From Pseudoduganella rivuli (GTDB lineage: Bacteria > Pseudomonadota > Gammaproteobacteria > Burkholderiales > Burkholderiaceae_D): 64,000 nucleotides of DNA. Positions 43,086 through 53,621 of this stretch are shown here, piece after piece. The stretch covers positions 283,573 through 347,572 of the forward strand of contig NZ_WKJJ01000007.1 in the NCBI RefSeq assembly GCF_009674485.1, written 5' to 3'. Made by a program: the position numbers and the translations under genes. Every line of letters begins with the position of its first letter. Position 1 is the stretch's first letter. Below the pieces are notes generated by a model. That model did no database searches. It saw only the letters and a list, made by a program, of their open reading frames with translations, and was not told the origin of the DNA.

Positions 43086-44201
43086 ATGCCACGCACCAAC
43101 GCTCCGTTACCCACCGCATTTTCCCTGTACCTGGACGCCGTGCGGTTTTGCGCCGCCGTCATGGTGGTCTTCGCGCACTACGTGCAGCACAAGCTGGTCA
43201 GCGCCCCGGTTGCCGCCGTCTTGCCGAATTGGGGCCGGGAAGCCGTGATGGTGTTTTTCGTGCTGTCCGGGTTTGTGATTGCCTACACCACGGAAAACAA
43301 GGGCGCATCGGCGCGCGAATATGTGGTGGCGCGCTGCGCCCGCATTTATTCCGTGGCGTTGCCCCTGCTGCTGGCGTCGTTCGTGGCGGCCGGCATCGCC
43401 GCGACGTGGCTGGGCGTGGACGTGCCGGCCGGCTATGAATTGCGCCGCGCATACTTTTATATTCCTTTCCACCTGATGTTCATGGGGGAACTGTGGGTCA
43501 TGTCGGAAACCCCGCCATGGATGCCGCAATACTGGTCGCTGGGTTACGAAGTCTGGTACTACGTGCTGTTCGGCTGCGCATTTTATTTGCGCGGCTGGTG
43601 GCGCTATGCCGTCACCGCCGGTGTGTTCGTCTTGCTGGGCCCCAAGCTGTGGTTGCTGCTGCCGGTGTGGCTCAGCGGCGTGGCGCTGTATCACGGCTTG
43701 AAGCGCTACAGCATGCCGGTAATGGTGGCGCGACTGGGCTGGCTGCTGACGCTGGCGCTGCTGGCGGCGTTCCATGCCACCGGCAGTGAACAGGCGTGGC
43801 GCCCGGTGGCGCAGCACCTGTGGCCGTTCCCCGGCATCCGCATGGGCAGCGCGGACCGCTTCCTGTTCGATTACGTGGTGTGCGTGCTGGTGGTGGCGAA
43901 CTTCGCCTGCGCCCGCTTTGCCGAGTTCGCCGCGCTGGCCCGGGCGGCGCAACCCATCCGCATGCTGTCGGCCTACACCTTCACGCTGTACCTGGTGCAT
44001 GAACTGGTGATCTCGTGCTGGCGCACCTTCCATGGCCACGATCCGGACAGCACGGCGCACATGGTCACGCTGACCTTGCTGATCGCCGCCACCACGTGGC
44101 TGGCGGGGATCGTCACGGAAACCCGCAAGCACTGGTTCCGCGCACCGTTCGAGGCGCTGCTATGGGCCAGGTCACCGGCGCGGAGCGCCGCGCCCAAGTA
44201 A
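43086..44201 (+). CDS. Acyltransferase-3 family (OafA-type) membrane protein
   Basis: A 371-residue integral membrane acyltransferase with about ten helices. SLYLDAVRFCAAVMVVFAHY carries the family's opening R and H, and FFVLSGFVIAYT and RCARIYSVALPLLL are typical (R-x-x-R-I-Y). Members O-acylate sugars or other surface molecules with acyl-CoA. The ATG 43086 is chosen over the TTG at 43065. It lies 68 bases after the TVP38 gene. The TACAAT box near 43051 suggests it can have its own promoter, although it may also belong to the NRPS operon. It converges with rodA, 2 bases apart. Confidence 0.88.
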   Translation: MPRTNAPLPTAFSLYLDAVRFCAAVMVVFAHYVQHKLVSAPVAAVLPNWGREAVMVFFVLSGFVIAYTTENKGASAREYVVARCARIYSVALPLLLASFVAAGIAATWLGVDVPAGYELRRAYFYIPFHLMFMGELWVMSETPPWMPQYWSLGYEVWYYVLFGCAFYLRGWWRYAVTAGVFVLLGPKLWLLLPVWLSGVALYHGLKRYSMPVMVARLGWLLTLALLAAFHATGSEQAWRPVAQHLWPFPGIRMGSADRFLFDYVVCVLVVANFACARFAEFAALARAAQPIRMLSAYTFTLYLVHELVISCWRTFHGHDPDSTAHMVTLTLLIAATTWLAGIVTETRKHWFRAPFEALLWARSPARSAAPK

Positions 44202-44203
44202 GT

Positions 44204-45301
44204 TCAGCGAACGGCGAGCGATGCGCGCCGTATGCTCATCAGCATCCCGCAACCGGTCCCCAGGGTCATCAGGGCGGTGCCGCCGTAGCTGAAGAATGGC
44301 AGCGGCACGCCGACCACCGGCACGATGCCGCTCACCATGCCCAGGTTGACGAACGCATAGGTGAAAAAGATCAGCGTGATGGCGCCCGCCAGCAGGCGGG
44401 AAAACACGGTGGGCGCGTCCGCCGCGATTTGCAGGCCCCGCACGATCAGCAGCGTATACAGCACCAGCAAGACCAGGTTGCCGGCCAGCCCGAACTCTTC
44501 CGCGAACACGGAAAAGATGAAGTCGGTGGACCGCTCCGGCACGAACCCCAGGTGGCCTTGCGTGCCTTCCAGCCAACCCTTGCCGGCCACGCCGCCGGAA
44601 CCGATGGCAATGCCGGCCTGCTTGACCTGGAAGCCTTTGCCCAGCGGGTCCGCTTCGGGATTGAGCAAGGTCAGGACGCGGTTGCGCTGGTAATCGTGCA
44701 GCAGCGGCCACGCCAGCGGCACCGCCGCCACGCCCGCCAGCACCATGCCGGCCAGCGCTTTCCACGACAGGCCCGCCAGCAGGATCACGTAGACGCCGGC
44801 CGCCAGCACCAGCAGCGCCGTGCCCAGGTCCGGCTGTTTCATGATCAGGCCGACCGGCATGGCCAGCATCACGCCGGCCACGGCAAACAAGTGCCGGCGC
44901 TTCATGGCGCCGAACTGGTGGAACAGCCAGGCCAGCATCAGCGGCATGGCGATCTTCATCATTTCCGACGGCTGGAATTCAAAGCCGATCCAGATCCAGC
45001 GCTGCGATCCCTTGCGGCTGATCCCGAACAGGAACACGGCCAGCAGCAGCGCCACGCCCGCGCCGTAGACGGGCGCCGCATACCGCATCAGCGTGGGCGG
45101 CGGGATATTGGCGGCAATCCACATCAGCGACAGCGCGATCAGCACATTGCGCAATTGCAGTTCGAAGCGGCCGGGAAAATCCAGCGCGGCGGAATACAGG
45201 GTGCCAAGGCCGGCGGCCAGCAGCAGGCCGACCAGCAGCGCGAGGCGCGCGTCGACGGCGATATACGAGCGCACGTGGCGCCACAGCGGTAACGGGGTCA
45301 T
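44204..45301 (-). CDS. rodA: SEDS peptidoglycan glycosyltransferase RodA
   Basis: Lipid II polymerase for cell-wall elongation, 365 residues and about ten membrane helices. Motifs are KGSQRWIWIGFEFQPSE, KQPDLGTALL, the extracellular NPEADPLGKGFQVKQAGIAIGSGG, and PERSTDFIFSVFAEEFGL with the essential aspartate. The C-terminal VVGVPLPFFSYGGTAL is also typical. This is normal RodA/MrdB architecture. The usual partner PBP2 gene (mrdA) is not beside it: only a 48-residue membrane stub precedes it by 26 bases. It may be a second, specialised rodA or have a PBP2 encoded elsewhere. Confidence 0.92.
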   Translation of the reverse strand: MTPLPLWRHVRSYIAVDARLALLVGLLLAAGLGTLYSAALDFPGRFELQLRNVLIALSLMWIAANIPPPTLMRYAAPVYGAGVALLLAVFLFGISRKGSQRWIWIGFEFQPSEMMKIAMPLMLAWLFHQFGAMKRRHLFAVAGVMLAMPVGLIMKQPDLGTALLVLAAGVYVILLAGLSWKALAGMVLAGVAAVPLAWPLLHDYQRNRVLTLLNPEADPLGKGFQVKQAGIAIGSGGVAGKGWLEGTQGHLGFVPERSTDFIFSVFAEEFGLAGNLVLLVLYTLLIVRGLQIAADAPTVFSRLLAGAITLIFFTYAFVNLGMVSGIVPVVGVPLPFFSYGGTALMTLGTGCGMLMSIRRASLAVR

Positions 45302-45327
45302 ACGGGATCGGGGAGGGAATCGGAAAA

Positions 45328-45474
45328 TCAGAAAGCTTGCAGCCAGGCCAGGCGTGCCGTCAGCGCGGCCAGGCCGATGAGCGCAATGGCGCCCAGCAGC
45401 GCGAGGCGCTTGCGGAAGCGTGCAGCATCGGTGGCGTCGGACGATGGAGGAAGCGGTGAATTCAAGTCGCTCAT
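45328..45474 (-). CDS. 48-residue PBP2-like membrane stub before rodA
   Basis: A short frame of 48 residues from ATG 45474 with a polar start (MSDLNSPLPPSSDATDAARF), a basic FRKR and one membrane helix ending LTARLAWLQAF. The helix and the R-x-x-x-LQ ending resemble the N-terminal anchor of PBP2 (mrdA), but the frame stops there. It lies directly upstream of rodA on the same strand, where mrdA normally lies. GAGG stands well before the ATG but not at an ideal distance. It may be a functional small RodA partner or the residue of a deleted mrdA. Confidence 0.5.
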   Translation of the reverse strand: MSDLNSPLPPSSDATDAARFRKRLALLGAIALIGLAALTARLAWLQAF

Positions 45475-45522
45475 GGCTGGTACGTGGTAGTCAGCCATCA
45501 TTATAACGTTGGCAATGAACCC

Positions 45523-45551
45523 GTAGGGCGGTAATCCGCAGGATTGCCGCC
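45523..45551. repeat. REP-like hairpin, second copy
   Basis: GTAGGGCGG (45523-45531) runs into a hairpin of GGCGGTAATCC (45527-45537), GCA loop and GGATTGCCGCC (45541-45551). Head sequence and GCA loop match the paired element at 6045-6126, so both belong to one REP-like family. It sits in the 100-base gap between the REC-GGDEF gene and the rodA stub. Confidence 0.55.
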
Positions 45552-45574
45552 ATGCCGGCGCCGCTGAGAACGTA

Positions 45575-46498
45575 TCAGTTCCCGCTACCGATGCAATACC
45601 GGTTGCGTCCCGTTTCCTTGGCACGGTACAGCAGCGCATCGGCGGTGCGGATCAGCGCTTCCGGGTCGTTGTCGTCGCTGGGGTGTACGGCCGCCACACC
45701 CATCGATACCGTCACCTGGTCCGAGACGGACGACGCCGAATGCGGCAAATCCAGGCTGCGCACTTCTTCGAGGATGCGCTTGGCGACCACTTCCGCGCCG
45801 TCGCCGCCGACCGCCGGCAGCAGGATGATGAATTCCTCGCCGCCATAACGCGCCAGCAAGTCCGGCGGGCGGCCGGCGCAGCGCTTCATGGCGGCCGCCA
45901 CCTGTTGCAGGCACTGGTCGCCCTGCTGGTGGCCATAGGCATCGTTATAGTTCTTGAAATGGTCGATGTCGATCATGATGACCGCCAGCGGCTGTTCCGA
46001 ACGCGCGCAGCGGCGCCATTCATTGTCCATCGCTTCATTGAAGCTGCGGCGGTTGGCCACGCCCGTCAGCACGTCGGTCAAGGTCAGTTCGCGCATGGCG
46101 TCGGCCTGGCGCTTGATGGTCAGTTGCGTGCGCACACGGGCCCGCACGACGGCGGAATTGAATGGCTTGCTGATGAAGTCCACCGCGCCGGCTTCCAGGG
46201 CGCGCGTCTCATCTTCGGGGTGGGTCAGCGCCGTGACGAAGATCACGGGGATGTCGCGCACGGCGGCCGAGGCCCGCAGCGCGGCGCACACTTCATAGCC
46301 ATCCATGCCGGGCATCACGGCATCGAGCAGGATCAGGTCGGGCAACTGGTTGTGCGCAATCTGCAGCGCTTTTTCACCGTTGAGGGCAAACAGGACATCG
46401 TGTTCGTCGCGCAGCGCGTGATGCAGGATCTGGATATTTTCCATCGCATCGTCGACGATCAGGATGCGGCCATTCATGGCCAGGTCGGACCAGCTCAT
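45575..46498 (-). CDS. Response regulator diguanylate cyclase (REC-GGDEF)
   Basis: A 307-residue soluble cyclase of PleD/WspR type. The receiver (about 10-125) has the phosphoacceptor in LILLDAVMPGMDG, with switch threonine in FVTAL and lysine in ISKPF. The GGDEF domain (about 145-305) has active site ARYGGEEF and the inhibitory RPPD five residues before it. It should make c-di-GMP when phosphorylated. Its ATG shares one base with the stop of the giant hybrid kinase (TAATG), so it is almost certainly that kinase's output. Confidence 0.94.
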   Translation of the reverse strand: MSWSDLAMNGRILIVDDAMENIQILHHALRDEHDVLFALNGEKALQIAHNQLPDLILLDAVMPGMDGYEVCAALRASAAVRDIPVIFVTALTHPEDETRALEAGAVDFISKPFNSAVVRARVRTQLTIKRQADAMRELTLTDVLTGVANRRSFNEAMDNEWRRCARSEQPLAVIMIDIDHFKNYNDAYGHQQGDQCLQQVAAAMKRCAGRPPDLLARYGGEEFIILLPAVGGDGAEVVAKRILEEVRSLDLPHSASSVSDQVTVSMGVAAVHPSDDNDPEALIRTADALLYRAKETGRNRYCIGSGN

Positions 46499-49400
46499 TA
46501 TGCGTTTTCCTTTCGCTTCAACAGGTCGCGCACCAGTGTTTCCGCGGCGGCGAAATCCAGCGTTTCGATCGCATTGGCCAGCGCCAGCACCGTGCCGTGG
46601 CCGCTCGATTCCAGCGACGGCCGCACGGACTGGAAATGTGTCAAGGCTTTCATATTGTTAGTCTGTAATAAGGATACCAGTTCCTGCAACGCTTGCGTCA
46701 GGTCCATTTCCGCCCGTTGCTCCGGCACCGCCGTACCGGCCGGCAGCGGCAGCGGCAACGTACGGGCGGCCGCCGTCACCACGGCGATCGATTGGTCCAG
46801 TGCCGTCAGCATAAATGCCAGTTCGGCATCGCTATCTTGATGCAGGGCAATTTCCGCCTGCGCGCTGATACGGGCAATATCGCCGGCGCCCAGGTTGGCC
46901 GCCACGCCGCGCAGGCGGTGCAGCAGCTTGGCGGCTTCTTCCCGCTTGTTGTGTGCCAGCAACGTGCGGACATCCGACACGGTGCCACCCTGCGAATTTT
47001 CAAAGCGTTTCAGCAAACCCACAAAGGCCGGGTAATTGCCGGCCAGGCGCTTCAACGCCGCATCGAGGTCGATGCCGGGCACTTCCGCCGGGCGGTCGTC
47101 GCGTTCGACCGCCCAGCCGCCCGCGGTGGCCGCCGCCGGGTCGCTGCGCACGGACGTGAAGCGCAGCAGCGTGTCGATCATTTCTTCCACGTCGATGGGT
47201 TTCGGCACGTGCGCATCGACGCCCGCTTCGATGGCGAGGCGGCGGTCCTCCTCCATCGCGTTGGCGGTCATGGCAATGATGGGCAAGTCGCGCAAGCCCA
47301 TGGCGCGCAAGGCGGCCGTCGCCTCGTAGCCATTCATGACCGGCATTTGCAGGTCCATCAGGACCGCGTCGCAGCGGGCGCCATCGGCTTCCAGCATGTC
47401 CACCGCAATCTTGCCATTGGCGGCGATTTCCACCCGGGCGCCCGCGTGCAGCAGGATGTACTGGGCCATTTCCTGGTTGATTTCATTATCTTCCACCAGC
47501 AGCACGCGCACACCCGCCAGGCGTCCGGCCAGCGGCGTGGAAACGGGCATGGCGGACGGCTGCGCGGTCCCGGTGCGCACTGCCGTGATGGCGGCCATCA
47601 TGCGGCTCGGCGTGGACGGCTTGGCCAGCACGGATGCGATGTGCAGCGTATCGGCCAACGCCTGCATTTCTTCCGTCAGGTGGTCCGGCGCCATCATGAT
47701 GGTGGGCGGCAATTGCAGGCTGTGGTCGGTGTGGGCCTGGGTCAGCAGGCCGATGCCGTCCATGTCCGGCAGCCGCGCATCGAGCAGCAGCATGTCCAGC
47801 TGGCGCGGGCCGACCGAGCGCGCCAGCTTGTGCAGCAATGCCAGCGCGGCGGCGCCGCTGTCGGCGGTCCACACGCTCCAGCCCAGCGACAGGCAATGCC
47901 GGGCCAGCATGTCGCGCACGGTCGCGTTGTCGTCCACCACCAGCAACGCCAGGCCTTGCAGCGCGTCGGGCAGCGGGGCCGGCGTCGGAACGCCGGTGAC
48001 GGCCCGTTCCAGCACCAGCGTGAAGCGGAACACGGAACCGCGTCCCGGTTCGCTCTGCACCGTGATGGAAGACCCCATCAGGTCGACCAGGCGGCGGCAG
48101 ATCGCCAGCCCCAGTCCCGTGCCGCCGTACTGGCGGCTGGTGCTGGTGTCGGCCTGGGAAAACGCGTCGAACATGTGTTCCTGCTGGTCGTGCGGGATGC
48201 CGATGCCGGTATCGCGCACGGAAAACTCCAGGCTGACGTGAGTGGGGCTGGAACCGACCAGGCGCACGCCCAGCACCACTTCGCCCTGCTGCGTGAATTT
48301 CACGGCGTTGCTGGCCAGGTTCAGCAGCACCTGCTGCAGCCGCATGGCGTCGCCCACCAGTTCCATCGGCACGTCCGCGCCGACCGCAAAGATCGGTTCC
48401 ACGCCCTTGTCCCATGCGGCCTGGCTGATCACCACGCCGATGCTGGTGAGGATATGGTCGAGGTTCAGGCGGTTGATGTCGAGTTTCAGCTGGCCCGCCT
48501 CGATCTTGGAAAAGTCCAGCACGTCGTTGACGACCGCCAGCAGCGATTGCGTGGCCAGCTGGATCTTGCCGACGTAGCTGCGTTCGCGCCGTTCCAGCGG
48601 CGCCTCTTCCAGCAGCCGCGCCAGGCCCAGGATGGCGTTCATCGGCGTGCGGATTTCGTGGCTCATGTTGGCCACGAATTCGCTCTTGGCGCGGCTGGCC
48701 GCTTCCGCACGGTCGCGCGCCCGGATCAGCTGGTCGTTCAAGTCGTGCAGCCGCAATTCGCCCCGCTTCAGCTCCGTCACGTCGGAGACCATGACAAAGA
48801 AGCCGCATACCTTGCCCTGGTCGTCCAGGTCCGGGAAATAGCTGGCCCAGACAAAGCGCATTTCGCCGTCGGCGCGCAACCGGTCCTGGTAAAAGCTTTG
48901 CGGCGTCCCCGCCATGACGCTTTCGATGTGGGACAGGTTTTCCTGGTACAGGCGTTCACCCAGCACATCCCGGATGGTGGCGCCGAGGATGTCTTCCACC
49001 GGGCGGCCCATGAACTCCGCAAAATACTTGTTGGCGAAGCGGCAGCGCATCTGTTCATCCCAGTACACCACCATGCCGGGGACATTATCGGCAATGGCCC
49101 GGATAAACGCATTACTGCGCTCCAGGCTGGCCGACGTGGCGCGCAGCACTTCGTCGGCGCGCTTGCGTTCCGTGATATCGATGGCAATGCCCAGCAGGTG
49201 GGTGGGCTTGCCGTCGTCGTCGCGCAGCGCCACCTTGCGCGTATGCAGGTAGTGCAACTGGCCGTCCGCGCTGGTCAACGGCTCTTCCGGGATTTCCACC
49301 ACGTCGCCGGACGCCAGCACGGCGCGGTCGGCCGCGGTAAACGCGTCGGCCTGGTCGGCGGGGAAGAAGTCGTAATCGTTCTTGCCGATGAAGACTTCGC

Positions 49401-51090
49401 GCGGCAGGCCGAACGTCAGCTCGCCCTGGTGGTTCAGCATTTCAAAACGCAGGTCGCTGGCCCGTTTCACGAACAGCGAGACCGGCATGTGTTCGACCAC
49501 GGATTTGAACAGTTGCTTGGACTGGCGCAGTTCCTGTTCCGTGCGTTTCTGGTCGGTGATGTCCAGCAGCAGGCCGGTAATGCCGATCAACTTGCCTTCA
49601 GCCGAACGTACGGGGAAATAGCCGGTCAGCCAGTGCCGCACGTCGTCCGGCTTGCCGGGCGCAGTCCCGGTCAGTTCGATGCCGGAAATCGCCTCGCCCG
49701 TCGCCATCACCTTGCGGTAATCCCGTTCCACGTCGCGGATCACTTGCTCATCGCGGATCACGTCGCCGAAATGGCGGCCGATATGTTCGCTGACGGGCTT
49801 GTCGTTGATGGCGGCCAGGTATTCATTGATCATCACGATGCGCAAGTCGAGGTCGACGAACGACAGGCCGACGGGCGCGCTGGCATACACGTTTTCCAGC
49901 AGCGCCTTGGAGGCGGCCAGTTCGGCCGTGCGTTCGGCCACCAGCAATTCGAGCTGGTGGCGGTGGCGCTGGATGTCGCCTTCGACCTGGCGCAGCGCCG
50001 TGGCGACTTCTTCCGCTTCCAGGAAATTCGACGGCGCCAGCACCATGGGTTCGCCGGTGGCCAGCGCATGGGCCGGTTGCGTCAGTGCGCTGACGGAACG
50101 TCCGATCTGTCCGCCCATCAGCCACGACATGGCAAAGCCGGCCAGCACCAGCAAGGTGACCGCGCCCGTCACCAGCGGCACCGATGGCATCATGCCATCG
50201 AGCGCATGCTCTTCCGGCATGGCCACGGCGATGCGCCAGTTGTGGTGCGGCAGCTTGGCAAAGGCGGCATAGACCTTGATGCCTTCCATCGAGACCGTGC
50301 GCATGGCGCCTTCATCGCCATCGCGCAGCGCATCCAGCACGTCGGGTGGGGCGGATTGACCGACAAACCGCGGGGCATCCTTGTTGCGGGCCAGGATCAC
50401 GCCATCGCCGTCGAGCAGGCTGGCAATCATGTGGGGCGGCAGGCGCTGTTCGGCCAGCAGGTCCGTCAGGCGGTCATGGCGCAGGACGGTAGTCAGCGCA
50501 TAGGCGACTTTGCCGTTGACCTCGACCGGCACGTCGATGGCGAGCCAGCGCTGGCCATCGCTGGCGCTGGACGGCAGGTTGGCCGCCACGGTGCGGCCTT
50601 GCTCGAACAATGGACGCAGGCGCGCCGGCGGGCCCGCGGCTGGTATGGCGGAAGAGGGGCGCTCCGCGGCCAGGGCCGGCGCAGTGGCGCCGGCGGCGAC
50701 GGACAGTACCTGACGGCCCGCGGCATCGGTCAGGATAAACCGGGCGCCGGGGAAGTTGGGCCGCAACTGCTTGCGCGCCTGGGCGGCGAACGCCGCCAGG
50801 TCGCCGGCGGCCAGGCTGGGTGAGGCGGCCAGCGCCAGCGCCGTGCTTTCCGCCTCGCTGATGTCGTGTTCGATGGCGGCCGACACGGCGCGGGCGGTGA
50901 CCAGCGCGTCGCGCGACACCTGCACGGTTTCGCGCTGATAAAAATGCTGCACCATGACGCCCAGGCCCACCACGGACGGCAATGCGCAAACCAGCACCAA
51001 CAGTGCGATTTGTGAACGTATGGTCGGTAATTTTCCGTTGTCCGTGGTCACCGCTGCATCTCCCTGTTGGTCCGGTGGCCATTGGATCAT
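46498..51090 (-). CDS. Giant hybrid histidine kinase: dCACHE-3xPAS-HisKA-HATPase-2xREC-Hpt
   Basis: A 1530-residue membrane kinase. A first helix ([20 protein letters not shown], about 28-47) and an extracytoplasmic CACHE sensor (about 55-300) lead to a second helix ([18 protein letters not shown], about 308-325). A HAMP-like region and three PAS domains (about 400-790) follow. HisKA has His811 in [11 protein letters not shown], and the HATPase has GGTGLGLAI. Receiver 1 has Asp1104 in [12 protein letters not shown] but MMAPD where the switch threonine is expected. Receiver 2 has Asp1246 and is complete, and Hpt has His1391 in LLHRLRG. It ends overlapping the REC-GGDEF gene by one base. Small periplasmic ligands such as amino or organic acids are usual for CACHE domains. 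Confidence 0.92.
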   Translation of the reverse strand: MIQWPPDQQGDAAVTTDNGKLPTIRSQIALLVLVCALPSVVGLGVMVQHFYQRETVQVSRDALVTARAVSAAIEHDISEAESTALALAASPSLAAGDLAAFAAQARKQLRPNFPGARFILTDAAGRQVLSVAAGATAPALAAERPSSAIPAAGPPARLRPLFEQGRTVAANLPSSASDGQRWLAIDVPVEVNGKVAYALTTVLRHDRLTDLLAEQRLPPHMIASLLDGDGVILARNKDAPRFVGQSAPPDVLDALRDGDEGAMRTVSMEGIKVYAAFAKLPHHNWRIAVAMPEEHALDGMMPSVPLVTGAVTLLVLAGFAMSWLMGGQIGRSVSALTQPAHALATGEPMVLAPSNFLEAEEVATALRQVEGDIQRHRHQLELLVAERTAELAASKALLENVYASAPVGLSFVDLDLRIVMINEYLAAINDKPVSEHIGRHFGDVIRDEQVIRDVERDYRKVMATGEAISGIELTGTAPGKPDDVRHWLTGYFPVRSAEGKLIGITGLLLDITDQKRTEQELRQSKQLFKSVVEHMPVSLFVKRASDLRFEMLNHQGELTFGLPREVFIGKNDYDFFPADQADAFTAADRAVLASGDVVEIPEEPLTSADGQLHYLHTRKVALRDDDGKPTHLLGIAIDITERKRADEVLRATSASLERSNAFIRAIADNVPGMVVYWDEQMRCRFANKYFAEFMGRPVEDILGATIRDVLGERLYQENLSHIESVMAGTPQSFYQDRLRADGEMRFVWASYFPDLDDQGKVCGFFVMVSDVTELKRGELRLHDLNDQLIRARDRAEAASRAKSEFVANMSHEIRTPMNAILGLARLLEEAPLERRERSYVGKIQLATQSLLAVVNDVLDFSKIEAGQLKLDINRLNLDHILTSIGVVISQAAWDKGVEPIFAVGADVPMELVGDAMRLQQVLLNLASNAVKFTQQGEVVLGVRLVGSSPTHVSLEFSVRDTGIGIPHDQQEHMFDAFSQADTSTSRQYGGTGLGLAICRRLVDLMGSSITVQSEPGRGSVFRFTLVLERAVTGVPTPAPLPDALQGLALLVVDDNATVRDMLARHCLSLGWSVWTADSGAAALALLHKLARSVGPRQLDMLLLDARLPDMDGIGLLTQAHTDHSLQLPPTIMMAPDHLTEEMQALADTLHIASVLAKPSTPSRMMAAITAVRTGTAQPSAMPVSTPLAGRLAGVRVLLVEDNEINQEMAQYILLHAGARVEIAANGKIAVDMLEADGARCDAVLMDLQMPVMNGYEATAALRAMGLRDLPIIAMTANAMEEDRRLAIEAGVDAHVPKPIDVEEMIDTLLRFTSVRSDPAAATAGGWAVERDDRPAEVPGIDLDAALKRLAGNYPAFVGLLKRFENSQGGTVSDVRTLLAHNKREEAAKLLHRLRGVAANLGAGDIARISAQAEIALHQDSDAELAFMLTALDQSIAVVTAAARTLPLPLPAGTAVPEQRAEMDLTQALQELVSLLQTNNMKALTHFQSVRPSLESSGHGTVLALANAIETLDFAAAETLVRDLLKRKENA

Positions 51091-51131
51091 ACCCGCGTGC
51101 GGGGATTCGGCAAAATGCTTTTGTGCTGGAC

Positions 51132-51174
51132 AGCAACACCCCGCTGTGACTGGCGGTCACAGCGGGGTGTTGCT
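51132..51174. terminator. Long perfect hairpin after acyl-CoA dehydrogenase
   Basis: AGCAACACCCCGCTGTGAC (51132-51150), a 5-base loop and its exact complement (51156-51174) form a 19-bp perfect stem between the acyl-CoA dehydrogenase stop (51197) and the kinase start (51090), both on the minus strand. There is no T-run. It most likely separates the two transcription units. Confidence 0.55.
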
Positions 51175-51196
51175 TGTACTTGGATAGTGAGTGGTT

Positions 51197-52456
<1,260 letters not shown>

Positions 52457-52468
52457 GCTGGTTCCTTG

Positions 52469-53536
52469 TCAGATTGGTTTGCCGTTTGCGTACGCCCATG
52501 CCAGTTCAGCCATGGGGCGCGCCATCTTGCCCGATTCCAGCGCCTGGGCGCTGGAGGCGGTGCCGTCGACGTAGCGTTTCATGATGCCTTGCATGATCGA
52601 CGCCAGGCGGAACATGTTGAAGGCGAGGTAGAAATTGAAGTCTTCCAGGCGCAAGGTGCGGCCGGTGCGCTCGGTGTACATGGCGATGTATTCCTGCTGC
52701 GACGGGATGCCCAGCGCTTTCAGGTCCAGCCCGCCGATACCGCGGAACTGGCCCGGTTCGATGTTCCAGCCCATCGCGTGGTACGAAAAGTCGGCGAACG
52801 GGTGGCCCAGGGTCGACAATTCCCAGTCCAGGACCGCCAGCACGCGCGGCTCGGTCGGATGGAAAATCATGTTATCGAGGCGGAAGTCGCCGTGCACGAT
52901 CGAGGTTTCATCGCCCGGCGGGATATTCGCGGGCAGCCACGCGATCAACTGGTCCATGGCGGCGATGGATTCCGTTTGCGACGCCACGTATTGTTTCGAC
53001 CAGCGTTCGATCTGGCGCTGGAAATAATTGCCCGGCTTGCCAAAATCGCCCAGCCCGATGGCGTTGTAATCGATGGTGTGCAGCAGCGAGATGACGCGGT
53101 TTTGCTCGGCGTAGATGGCTTGCCGTTCGGCCGGTGTCATGCCGGGCAGCGCCTGGTCCCACAGCACGCGGCCTTCGACGAATTCCATCACGTAAAAGGC
53201 GCGGCCGATGATGGCTTCGTCCAGGCACAGCGTGTACTGGCGCGCCGCGGGGAAACCGGCCTTGTTCAGGGCATCCATGACGCGGTATTCGCGGTCGATG
53301 GCATGGGCCGAAGGCAGCAGCTTGGCGGCCGGCGCCGGCTTGGTGCGCAAAACGTAGTGCTGGTCGCCCTTGGAAAGCTTGTAGGTGGGATTCGACTGGC
53401 CACCCTTGAATTGCACAACCGTCAACTCACCGGCCGGGTAGCCGTCGATATGCTGCGCAAGGTAAGCGTCCAGCGCGGCCACGTCGAACTGGTGGCGCGC
53501 CGACACTTCCTTGGTGCCCATGAATTCTTCGAACAT
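52469..53536 (-). CDS. Phosphotransferase family protein (ACAD11 kinase-like)
   Basis: A 355-residue APH-type kinase. FKGGQSNPTYKL is the nucleotide loop, YVLRTKP has the phosphate-binding lysine, VHGDFRLDNMIFHP is the catalytic loop (HxD-x4-N), and VLDWELSTLGHPFADFSY is the DxE-type metal motif. Together with the acyl-CoA dehydrogenase behind it, it corresponds to the two halves of ACAD10/11, where the kinase phosphorylates 4-hydroxyacyl-CoA. AGGAGA lies just upstream of the start. The 85-base gap to the pilin gene is T-rich. Confidence 0.9.
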   Translation of the reverse strand: MFEEFMGTKEVSARHQFDVAALDAYLAQHIDGYPAGELTVVQFKGGQSNPTYKLSKGDQHYVLRTKPAPAAKLLPSAHAIDREYRVMDALNKAGFPAARQYTLCLDEAIIGRAFYVMEFVEGRVLWDQALPGMTPAERQAIYAEQNRVISLLHTIDYNAIGLGDFGKPGNYFQRQIERWSKQYVASQTESIAAMDQLIAWLPANIPPGDETSIVHGDFRLDNMIFHPTEPRVLAVLDWELSTLGHPFADFSYHAMGWNIEPGQFRGIGGLDLKALGIPSQQEYIAMYTERTGRTLRLEDFNFYLAFNMFRLASIMQGIMKRYVDGTASSAQALESGKMARPMAELAWAYANGKPI

Positions 53537-53621
53537 CTTCCATCTCCTGGGTATGGGAATAACTGCGTTTTTTTATTCTAGCCCAAAAAATAGAACGTGC
53601 GTGCGTTTTTATTGCGGGATG

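Noticed and set aside
45475..45639. N-terminal extension of the 48-residue stub to 45639
   Set aside because: It would run through the REP-like hairpin and into the end of the REC-GGDEF gene, and has no similarity to PBP2 or other families.
46693..50823. 1376-residue plus-strand frame opposite the giant kinase
   Set aside because: Very long, but low-complexity (His/Gln/Arg/Ala) and antisense to a gene with complete kinase motifs; an artefact of third-position GC.
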